Assembly: GCA_937888735.1 (NCBI GenBank)
Contig: CALASN010000058.1
Span: 1-17,183, forward strand
Direction: 5' to 3'
DNA length: 17,183 bases
Origin: UBA5499 sp002426275
GTDB taxonomy: Bacteria; Bacillota; DTU084
In this document: positions 6,223-12,807 of the stretch, piece by piece
Layout of the letters: the number at the start of each line of letters is the position of its first letter
Numbering within the stretch: position 1 is the stretch's first letter
Position numbers and translations under genes: made by a program
The notes under the pieces: generated by a model
What the model was told of the DNA's origin: nothing
What the model saw: the letters and a program-made list of their open reading frames with translations, nothing else
Database searches by the model: none

Positions 6223-9216
6223 ATGAATGTGAAGGAACTACACCAGACGATTTTTATCACTAAGGAAAACACTAATCTGGTCTGGTTTGACGTTTCAGAC
6301 TGGGACGGCGCCAATTCGTACTATGTGACCGTTTCCATAAGCGGACAGACGGTAATTGAAGATTATGAGGTCTTTTATGAAACTGCGCGTTTGTATTTGC
6401 CGCTTGTGGACAAAGACAGCCAGTGCGCGATTTACATCCGCCAGTTTGACGATCTGCCCGAAGTCTATACCTTCGTTCTGCGACCGGTGAAAAAATGGAC
6501 GATTCAATTTCTGGCCTCTTCCCATGAGGATCTTGGCTATTGCGAATATGTCAACCGCCTGGGTTCGTCCTGCGCTGATTACCTGGATCTGGCCATGGAG
6601 ATCATGGATCATGATGCGAGGTATAAATACCTGATCGAACACGATTGGTGGCTGAAAAATTTTGCGGCATATGGGGACGCGCAATCCCAAGCGAGACTCA
6701 GACATTATTTTGCGAGCGGCAATATTGAATTGAACGCGCCGCCTTGCAGCGTCCATACCCATTGGCATGGCGCGGAACAATTGGCCCGCTCGCTTTATTT
6801 TTCCTGTAAAGAGGATAAAGCAAAATGGGGTGTATCTCCCCAAACGGCGCTTTACGCGGATCTTTCCGGCGCCTCCTGGTCTGCGGTCAGCGCGTACAGA
6901 CAAGCAGGCGTTCGTTATCTGGCGATTCTGTTCAATCCCGGTTTTCGCATGAGCGCAGATAACGCTCCCTTGCCTAAGCTGTTTTGGTGGGTGGGTCCCA
7001 ATGGGAAAGACCGTCTGCTCTGCTGGAGACAGAAAGGTTATCGCGAAGCTTTGCTGCATTATATCATTTGCGATACGCTGCGACAATATCCGGAAGGGGA
7101 ATTCTATTTCGACGAGAGCAAGGCGCGGAAAACGGAAAGCGCCATCCAGCTTTTGGCGGAGGAACTGGGAGACGTCTCTTACGACCTCTTGCCAATCGGC
7201 TTTTACGATGACCGCGAAAAACCAACGACAATGCTCTTGACGGTCTGCGACAAGCTGAATGAAAGGTGGGCCTGGCCTCGTTTCCAGCTGGGATTGCCCG
7301 GACAATTCATGAAGTATCTTGAAGAGAACTTTGGCGATACTCTGCCCTCCTATGCCGGAGATCTGACAGATCAATGGGCGGATTTTGCCACCATCGCGCC
7401 TCGGTGGTTTGCGGAGAAGAGAGCCGCCCAGGTGCTGCTTCCCACCTCGGAACTCTTGACAACGCTTTCAGCCATAGACGGCGGAGAAAAACTCTACCCC
7501 AAAGCTGAAATCAATGACGCCTTCTGGCGGCTGTGCGAGTTTGACGATCACTGCTGGGCCACCTCGTCTAAGCATCCTCAGGCGATGCATCGCTTTAACC
7601 TATATGCTGTGAAACGAGAAACGGCCAAAGTTGCCAAAAGAACAGCCGACCGGCTCATCACAGACGCCATAGGCAAGAGTGATGACGGCGCTTTGGCGGT
7701 CTGGAATCCCGTGCCTGTCAGGCGCAAGACCGCCTTACGGCTTCCGGAAGGTTTGCAGCTTGAGGGTGTAGCCTGCCAAAAGACGGAAAACGGCGAGACG
7801 CTAACCGAGCCGGTTGAACTGCCTGCCTGCGGTTATAGGGTTTTTCAAAAAACGCGGCAGCAGCCTTCTGGCAGCGCTTCTCAGCTTACAGAGGGCAGTT
7901 TTGCGACGCCTTTCTATCGCGTCGCCTGTAATCTGAAGACGCAGCAGCTGGTGAGCATTGTGGACAAAGCCTCGGGTGAGGAGCTGCTGGATAGTTCCGC
8001 CAGGTATGGACTGGGAGATTTCATCTATGTGAATACGGATGGGAAAACAGATCGGCAGCTGCATTTTGAAGTGGCAAAACGGCGAGATTTTCAGATCCGC
8101 AAGGGAAAGCTTGCCACCGTCGTCACAAGGACCGCCTATGAAGAGCAGAGCGGCGCCAATGTGTCCTGCACCGTCGCCTTTTATGACCGGGAGAAGAATA
8201 TTGACGTCCGCCTGCAGTTTGAAAACGCTTCAGGTCTGATGGGCGATTATTACGATCGCTACCGGAAGAATATTTTCTTCGCTTTTCCCTTCCGCCTGGA
8301 CGATCATCATTTTTGTACGGAACTGGCTGCTGGGGTGGCAGATGAACGCCGAGACAGGTTGCCGGTCAATCCTCGTGATTTCGTGGTGGCGCATAACTGG
8401 GTGGCGGTGGAGAACAGCAAGCGGGGAATTGCGCTTCTGTCAAAGGATATGCCGGTATTTCATCTTGGCGGCATCCATTACAATCAGCTTTCCAGCAAAG
8501 TCTGTTATAATACTCCCCAGATCTATCTCTATGCCGCTTCCAACCGTTGCAATCAGTTGAATTTCGCCTCTAAGGAAGATTGCTCAGGCAGCTACCGGCT
8601 ATCGATCCTGCCCTATCTGGGCGGCTGGCAGGACAGCGTGCCGGGCTGGAGCACGGAGAAGATGAACCCGCCGCTCTTTGGCGCCGCTGGAACTAAACGG
8701 GGAGCGAAAAGTTATCTCTCTGTGGACTGTGATCACGTGCGGCTGCTGTGTTTCAAGAGGGCTGAAGACAGGGAGGATCTTTTTGTAGCCAGATTTGTGG
8801 AAACCAGCGGCAAACAGGCGCTTGTGAATTTAACCTTGCCTTTTCAGGTGAAAGAGGCAAAGTATGCCAATCTCCTGGAAGAGGACCTTGGCAGCCTGGC
8901 AAGATCTAGAGAAAACAACATCCAATTCGAGATCCAGCCGTTTTCGTTTGTCACGCTGCTGCTGGCTCAAGAAGCGCTTTCGCTTGCGGACGGTCAGGCT
9001 GATGAAAAAGAGATTTGCAATCTCTTTACTTTCGTCAGCGAGAACGATAAAACCATAGTCTGCTTTGAAAAAAAGGCGGACTTCCGCGACATCAAGGCTT
9101 TTGAAGTATATGGAGACGGTAAATTGCTGCTGACTGTGGGAAACGATCCTTACAAAGTTCAATTCTGCACAGTGCCCGGGGCGAGAGAACGGGAATATTC
9201 CGTTAAGGCAATTTAA
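6223..9216 (+). CDS. GH38-like alpha-mannosidase, cytoplasmic
   Basis: Predicted glycoside hydrolase of 997 residues, probably removing alpha-mannosyl residues from imported oligosaccharides. I prefer ATG 6223, preceded by GGGGGA at 6211-6216, to ATG 6181, which lies inside the palindrome and has no ribosome-binding site. There is no signal peptide, so it should act in the cytoplasm. A small beta domain (about 1-85) precedes the catalytic domain (about 86-460). SSHEDLG gives metal ligands H101 and D103, as in the His-x-Asp motif of GH38. YADLSG gives D213, the likely nucleophile and metal ligand, and DDHCWATS gives H443 as a candidate fourth zinc ligand. The long beta-rich remainder (about 480-930, with NPVPVR and SIVDKASGEELLD) resembles the GH38 C-terminal region, and a short fibronectin-like tail ends the protein. 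The usual HTHWD-type motif is replaced by SHEDLG, so it is a divergent, GH38-related family and mannose specificity is not assured. It has its own promoter. Confidence 0.7.
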   Translation: MNVKELHQTIFITKENTNLVWFDVSDWDGANSYYVTVSISGQTVIEDYEVFYETARLYLPLVDKDSQCAIYIRQFDDLPEVYTFVLRPVKKWTIQFLASSHEDLGYCEYVNRLGSSCADYLDLAMEIMDHDARYKYLIEHDWWLKNFAAYGDAQSQARLRHYFASGNIELNAPPCSVHTHWHGAEQLARSLYFSCKEDKAKWGVSPQTALYADLSGASWSAVSAYRQAGVRYLAILFNPGFRMSADNAPLPKLFWWVGPNGKDRLLCWRQKGYREALLHYIICDTLRQYPEGEFYFDESKARKTESAIQLLAEELGDVSYDLLPIGFYDDREKPTTMLLTVCDKLNERWAWPRFQLGLPGQFMKYLEENFGDTLPSYAGDLTDQWADFATIAPRWFAEKRAAQVLLPTSELLTTLSAIDGGEKLYPKAEINDAFWRLCEFDDHCWATSSKHPQAMHRFNLYAVKRETAKVAKRTADRLITDAIGKSDDGALAVWNPVPVRRKTALRLPEGLQLEGVACQKTENGETLTEPVELPACGYRVFQKTRQQPSGSASQLTEGSFATPFYRVACNLKTQQLVSIVDKASGEELLDSSARYGLGDFIYVNTDGKTDRQLHFEVAKRRDFQIRKGKLATVVTRTAYEEQSGANVSCTVAFYDREKNIDVRLQFENASGLMGDYYDRYRKNIFFAFPFRLDDHHFCTELAAGVADERRDRLPVNPRDFVVAHNWVAVENSKRGIALLSKDMPVFHLGGIHYNQLSSKVCYNTPQIYLYAASNRCNQLNFASKEDCSGSYRLSILPYLGGWQDSVPGWSTEKMNPPLFGAAGTKRGAKSYLSVDCDHVRLLCFKRAEDREDLFVARFVETSGKQALVNLTLPFQVKEAKYANLLEEDLGSLARSRENNIQFEIQPFSFVTLLLAQEALSLADGQADEKEICNLFTFVSENDKTIVCFEKKADFRDIKAFEVYGDGKLLLTVGNDPYKVQFCTVPGAREREYSVKAI

Positions 9217-9620
9217 TTTTAAAGGCTCACAAGCTGGCGATGCACGGGCCTTGAAATTGCGTCACTAGCACCATCCGGCAGCTGGCTAAACAGGCTGCCC
9301 GGAGAGCAGAGAATCTTGACCATGTGCCTCCGAGATAGGGCACTGGAAAGGTCAAATTCAAAGCAACTGGTTGTTCGTGGATCGCCTTGAGAAGGAACAT
9401 TCTTGTGTGGGACCAATGTGTACAGGCTCTCACAGTGACTTATTGGGAGAAATTCCAACTCCAACGTTGCCGCACGGGACAAACCTGTTTTGCCTGTCAT
9501 TTTCGATTTAATTTTTGAGATTTGGCAAAGGCATCGCTGTCTTAGCGAATAAAAATACAATTTGCCCCAGCCAGTTTACCAGGCATTTTACCCTCTAAGT
9601 TCAGAAAAAAAAAAATTGTT
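9217..9620. other. Gene-free region with several inverted repeats
   Basis: No convincing protein gene lies here. Two overlapping reverse-strand reading frames (9219-9560 and 9227-9433) lack recognisable domains and ribosome-binding sites. The DNA can form AAGGC (9222-9226) with GCCTT (9248-9252). CCGGCAGC (9275-9282) pairs with GCTG and CCGG (9294-9302, one bulged C). TTGACC (9316-9321) pairs with GGTCAA (9350-9355) around a nested GTGCC (9324-9328) / GGCAC (9339-9343). ACATT (9397-9401) pairs with AATGT (9415-9419). These could belong to a structured RNA, a long 3' untranslated region of the GH38-like gene, or decayed coding sequence. It matches no RNA class that I recognise. Confidence 0.35.
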
Positions 9621-9634
9621 TAATTTCTTTAAAA

Positions 9635-9655
9635 TCAGGGGAGGAATCCTCCTGA
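9635..9655. promoter_or_regulatory. GGAGGA/TCCTCC palindrome
   Basis: GGAGGA (9640-9645) and TCCTCC (9647-9652) flank a central A, with TCA (9635-9637) and TGA (9653-9655) outside them offset by two bulged bases. The one-base centre favours a protein-binding site in DNA over an RNA hairpin. It sits just upstream of an AT-rich stretch holding TATAAT at 9666-9671, for which I see no matching -35 box. Confidence 0.3.
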
Positions 9656-9731
9656 GAATGTTGTATATAATATATATATAGGATATGTTAAGAAAATCAG
9701 TCTTATTGTTACATTCGGTTATTTGCGCTGA

Positions 9732-9809
9732 AGCTTTACAGCCGGAATGCTTTAACTGGAAGCTGACGAATAATTTATGATCGTCTAAAGCCGTGACCGC
9801 AGGCTTTTT
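9732..9809 (+). ncRNA. Three-hairpin element ending in a terminator, possible small RNA or attenuator
   Basis: Three hairpins follow one another: AGCTT (9732-9736) / AAGCT (9760-9764) with inner CCGG (9742-9745) / CTGG (9756-9759); GACGA (9765-9769) / TCGTC (9781-9785); and the terminator stem at 9787-9807. GCTTTA occurs twice (9733-9738 and 9749-9754), and each copy is complementary to TAAAGC at 9786-9791, which overlaps the 5' arm of the terminator. That allows a mutually exclusive antiterminator fold. No known riboswitch consensus is recognised and no clear promoter is seen. Confidence 0.3.
9787..9809 (+). terminator. Intrinsic terminator upstream of the regulator
   Basis: AAAGCC (9787-9792) pairs with GGCTTT (9802-9807) over a 9-nt loop, and the stem runs directly into a T5 tract ending at 9809. 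It would stop transcripts arriving from the GH38-like gene before the regulator promoter at 9858. Confidence 0.55.
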
Positions 9810-9857
9810 GGGAAAGAAGGAACTGTGTGTCTTCCCTGCTCTTAACGTTAGTTACTG

Positions 9858-9886
9858 TTGTTATATCAATATAATCATACTATAAG
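9858..9886 (+). promoter_or_regulatory. Regulator promoter with inverted repeat in the spacer
   Basis: TTGTTA (9858-9863) and TATAAG (9881-9886) are 17 bp apart, and the predicted transcript start near 9893 gives a leader of about 20 nt. Within the spacer lies the inverted repeat TTATAT-CA-ATATAA (9861-9874), a plausible autoregulatory site. A second possible -10, TATAAT at 9870-9875, overlaps but has only a poor -35. Confidence 0.5.
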
Positions 9887-9913
9887 ATTAAAATATAAGC
9901 GATGAGGTTGATT

Positions 9914-11011
9914 ATGATGGAAAATGCTGTCTGGCAAATTGATAAGGCGGACCCTAGGCCCCTGTATTATCAAGTGAAAGAAATACTGCGTCGCGGCATC
10001 CTGCGCGGCGAATGGAAACCCGGAGAGCTGATGCCCACCGAGGAAGCTTTTTGTAATCGGCTGGGCGTAAGCAGAGTTACGGTCAGCAGGGCGCTTGGCG
10101 ATTTAGTGACAGAAGGGTTGATCGTCCGCGTACAAGGCAAAGGCACCTTCGTGGCCGGGCCTGGTTCAAAAAACGAGTCATCCAAGACATTGGGGTTAGT
10201 CTTACATAGAACAGAAGTTAATGCCGACTCCTACTTTAACGATGTGATGCGGGGACTCGACGATGTGGCCCGGGATTTGGGCTATAGGATCATGCTTTTG
10301 ACCTTTAACAGTCAAACTCCTGGAGTACAGGAAGGTCATTTCTGCTTGGGGGAGGTGATGGATAAGGAATTAGGCGGCGTCTTCATTACCGCCGAGCAGA
10401 TAAACCGTATCGAACTGAAAAGGCTCAAGACAAACAGAGTTCCATTTGTAGTGCTGAATTATACCACCGATTTAGGGCATTGGATCACCGTAGATTGGGC
10501 CGGCGGCGCTTACGAAGCGGCACAACATCTGTTAGCGCGGGGACACAGAAGAATCGGTTATTTAGGCGGTATGGTAGAGAAATTTGACGTTGATCGGCAA
10601 AAGTTCGCAGGTTTCAAAAAAGCTCTCTCTGAGGCAGGTTTAGCCTTGGAACCGGGCTTGCTTAAGCAATGCCCTTATACGGAGCGCGAGCGGCTAGCGC
10701 CGTTGATTGATGATTTATTGACAAGCTCGCCCAGGCCTACCGCTATTTTCTGCGGCGATGATATAGTTGCCACAAAAGTGCTGCAAACGGCGCAAAAGCT
10801 GGATCTGAAAGTTCCAGAAGAGCTCGCGATCGTCGGCTATGGCAACTTGCCAATTACAACCCGTCTTTATCCCGAGTTGACTACAGTTGATGTGCCGCGC
10901 TATGAATTGGGGTGTCAAGCTATGACATTGTTTGCAAAATCCAAAATGACGGAAATTAATGACGCGCATATCACTTTGCCAGCAAAACTTGTAATCAGGC
11001 AAACAACCTAG
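9914..11011 (+). CDS. GntR-type HTH / LacI-type sugar-binding transcriptional regulator
   Basis: A DNA-binding repressor of about 365 residues, likely released by an intracellular sugar. The N-terminal 75 residues form a GntR winged helix: PLYYQVKEILRRGI, then GELMPTEEAFCNRLGVSRVT, then the wing GLIVRVQGKGTFV. The rest (about 90-365) is a LacI/periplasmic-binding-protein-like effector domain, shown by TLGLVLH, ARGHRRIGYLGG, PTAIFCGDDIVA and VPEELAIVGYGNLP. This AraR-like combination is typical of Firmicutes sugar regulators. The start is ATG 9914, or ATG 9917 three bases on, because GAGG at 9904-9907 serves as ribosome-binding site; ATG 9902 has none. The gene stands alone between two long non-coding regions and has its own promoter. 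Likely targets are the palindrome at 6159-6183 and its own promoter, but the window does not prove this. The effector cannot be read from the sequence. Confidence 0.9.
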   Translation: MMENAVWQIDKADPRPLYYQVKEILRRGILRGEWKPGELMPTEEAFCNRLGVSRVTVSRALGDLVTEGLIVRVQGKGTFVAGPGSKNESSKTLGLVLHRTEVNADSYFNDVMRGLDDVARDLGYRIMLLTFNSQTPGVQEGHFCLGEVMDKELGGVFITAEQINRIELKRLKTNRVPFVVLNYTTDLGHWITVDWAGGAYEAAQHLLARGHRRIGYLGGMVEKFDVDRQKFAGFKKALSEAGLALEPGLLKQCPYTERERLAPLIDDLLTSSPRPTAIFCGDDIVATKVLQTAQKLDLKVPEELAIVGYGNLPITTRLYPELTTVDVPRYELGCQAMTLFAKSKMTEINDAHITLPAKLVIRQTT

Positions 11012-11499
11012 AATTTAGCATTAAGAGCAAGCCGAATAACACCGGTTGAAGATCTTTTTGGGAGCCGGCGAATAAAGGAATAAAGCTATGATGCATCTGC
11101 CTTTTCGGAAGAAGGGCAGCAAGCAATGAGGCGGCCTGCCGTCTGGCCTATCATTGACTGCAGTTGTTCACTGTAGTCGACAGTGTACAGATATCATCCG
11201 CACTACGCAGTAAACAGTGCAGAGATCACACCGCGGAACAGCTTATTCTTCAACAGACTTGCATTATCTACCAGCTAAGGACTTGCGTAATTTACCGATT
11301 TTTAGGGTAATAACTCCGTTGAAGAAGTCCACGTAAAGGTACGAGCTTGAACTAATCCCCACAGTTCAAGTGGAAACATTGAGCTTTGATGTCTTGTGGA
11401 GCCTCTTTTTAATCATAAAAATGGATTTTCGTCCCCACTTTGACTTTAGGATATGTTTTTGCATGGCATCGGGTAATAAATAAAAAAGGGGGAAGTTTG
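11012..11499. other. Long structured non-coding region upstream of the sugar-binding protein gene
   Basis: The 488-bp gap holds no supported gene but many stems. CTGCC (11097-11101) / GGCAG (11115-11119) extends inward through T-rich pairs. GACTGCAG (11156-11163) pairs with CTGTAGTC (11171-11178) with one G-T pair. GCACT (11200-11204) pairs with AGTGC (11216-11220). TTCTTCAAC (11246-11254) pairs with GTTGAAGAA (11318-11326) and encloses further pairing. CTTGAAC (11346-11352) pairs with GTTCAAG (11364-11370). A T5 run lies at 11406-11410. No promoter with both boxes is convincing; TTGACT at 11440-11445 has no matching -10. A long regulatory leader is possible. Confidence 0.4.
11246..11326 (+). 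promoter_or_regulatory. Candidate structured leader domain with alternative pairings
   Basis: A closing 9-bp stem (TTCTTCAAC 11246-11254 / GTTGAAGAA 11318-11326) encloses TTAT-c-TACC (11264-11272), which can pair with GGTAATAA (11306-11313). TTACC at 11292-11296 competes for the same GGTAA. The sequence GACTTGC occurs at 11256-11262 and again at 11280-11286. The competition resembles a switching leader, but it matches no class that I recognise. Confidence 0.3.
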
Positions 11500-12807
11500 G
11501 TGTCAAAGAAATTGTGGTTTTTGTTGGGAGCATTAGTTTGCGTGGTTTTGATTATGTTGGCAGTAAACCGTAGAGAGAAAAAAGAGGGGAAAGTGGCACA
11601 AGATAATACGGGAAAAGTCGTAGTGGTTATTAATAACGGACCTAAAGAAACTGATAAGGTTGCAATTGAAACATTGAAAAAAGATATTTCTGATTTCAAT
11701 AAGATTTATCCGGATATTGAAATCAAGTGGACAGATCGGTCCTATTCTCCTGATACTTTTATCGTTAGTGTTGCAGGGGGAAAAGCGGAAGACGTAATAA
11801 CTATTTTTGCTACAGAGGGGTATGTAGCTGAAAAAGGATATGCCTTAGATCTTACAAAGTTAATTAACAACTGGGAATATAAGGACCAACTTAATTTCGC
11901 AATGCTAGAACCATTTCGATTTGGAAATCGTTATTATGCTTTGCCTTCAAGCGGTTATATTATTGGCATGTGGTATAATAAGAAACTTTTCCGGGAAAGC
12001 GGATTAGTGGAGGGGCAAGATAATTATTTGGTTCCAAACACTTGGGACGAATTTGCTCAGAGCGCAGCAAAACTAACTAATAGACAAAAGAATATTTCTG
12101 GGTATGGTATATACGGAAAAGACTCCTTTGCGGGGTGGGGTATGCTTAATTGGGTCTGGCAAGCAGGAGGGGACTTTGAAAAGGAAATCAACGGTAAATG
12201 GCAGGCTGTTTTCAATGAATCATCTTCAGTAAAAGCATTTGAATATATTGGAAAGTTGCGCTGGGATTATAATTGCCTGCAACCTAACTTGTTATTAGGC
12301 CCAACTGATATTTGGCCATTATTTGCATCAGGTCAAATTGCGATGACAAATGGCACAAACGATTGGACTCCATCATTGGTAAATCAATTTGGGATGAAGA
12401 TGGAAGATATTGGCATGGCTTTATTGCCTGCCGGACCTAAGGGAAGAGCGAATCAACTCGGAGGAGATTACTTTATTATTAACCCAAAAAGTTCTAAGGA
12501 AGTTCAAGAAGCCGCCTTTAAATGGATTACGTGGAATATCGTAAAAAGTGTTAAACCTGAGTCTATCAAAAAAAGTGGGGAGCAATTACGCCAGCAGGGG
12601 CAAATCGGGAAAATATCATCTATTCCTATTTTTATTGGTGATTTGGATCAAGAAATGCGCAAGACCGCTGAGGAGTATAAAGATGTCTTAGTAGATTGGC
12701 CTGATGTTTGGCATAAGGCGAGCAAGTATAGTGTGGGTTTGGCAAGCAGCACAGAAAAGTATGCTCGGAAAAAACGAGACTGTTTCAGTCGCCATAAAAA
12801 GGGATGA
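11500..12807 (+). CDS. ABC-transporter extracellular sugar-binding protein, 3' end lost
   Basis: The protein of 435 residues would capture an oligosaccharide outside the membrane for an ABC importer. The start is GTG 11500, 7 nt after AGGGGG (11487-11492); an in-frame TTG at 11440 lies upstream of that site. Residues 4-20 are a hydrophobic export or anchor segment; its Cys is preceded by Val, so there is no good lipobox. The body fits the SBP_bac_1 family: AEDVITIFATEGYVAEKGYALDL written in parts as AEDVITIF and GYALDLTKL, then NTWDEFAQSAAKL, PLFASGQIAMTNG and MALLPAGPKG. The family-like sequence ends near DWPDVWHKASK (about residue 410). The remaining residues, ending in KKRDCFSRHKKG, are a shifted reading of what follows, so the natural C-terminal helices are missing. 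No permease genes follow; instead a CBM9/GH39 frame begins. It is probably a pseudogene or part of a chimera. Confidence 0.75.
   Translation: MSKKLWFLLGALVCVVLIMLAVNRREKKEGKVAQDNTGKVVVVINNGPKETDKVAIETLKKDISDFNKIYPDIEIKWTDRSYSPDTFIVSVAGGKAEDVITIFATEGYVAEKGYALDLTKLINNWEYKDQLNFAMLEPFRFGNRYYALPSSGYIIGMWYNKKLFRESGLVEGQDNYLVPNTWDEFAQSAAKLTNRQKNISGYGIYGKDSFAGWGMLNWVWQAGGDFEKEINGKWQAVFNESSSVKAFEYIGKLRWDYNCLQPNLLLGPTDIWPLFASGQIAMTNGTNDWTPSLVNQFGMKMEDIGMALLPAGPKGRANQLGGDYFIINPKSSKEVQEAAFKWITWNIVKSVKPESIKKSGEQLRQQGQIGKISSIPIFIGDLDQEMRKTAEEYKDVLVDWPDVWHKASKYSVGLASSTEKYARKKRDCFSRHKKG

Noticed and set aside
6295..7374. 359-codon reverse-strand frame inside the GH38-like gene
   Set aside because: It is antisense to a gene with clear family motifs and its own product has no recognisable domain.
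9219..9560. Reverse-strand 113-codon frame after the GH38-like gene
   Set aside because: It has no ribosome-binding site, no domain and low-complexity-free but unfamiliar sequence, and it coincides with strong inverted repeats that fit non-coding DNA better.
12768..12774. A AAA AAC slippery heptamer for programmed -1 frameshifting
   Set aside because: In the binding-protein frame the run is read as AAA AAA C.., which is the wrong phase for the heptamer, and the required change is +1 (or -2). A deletion junction or a run-length error is more likely.
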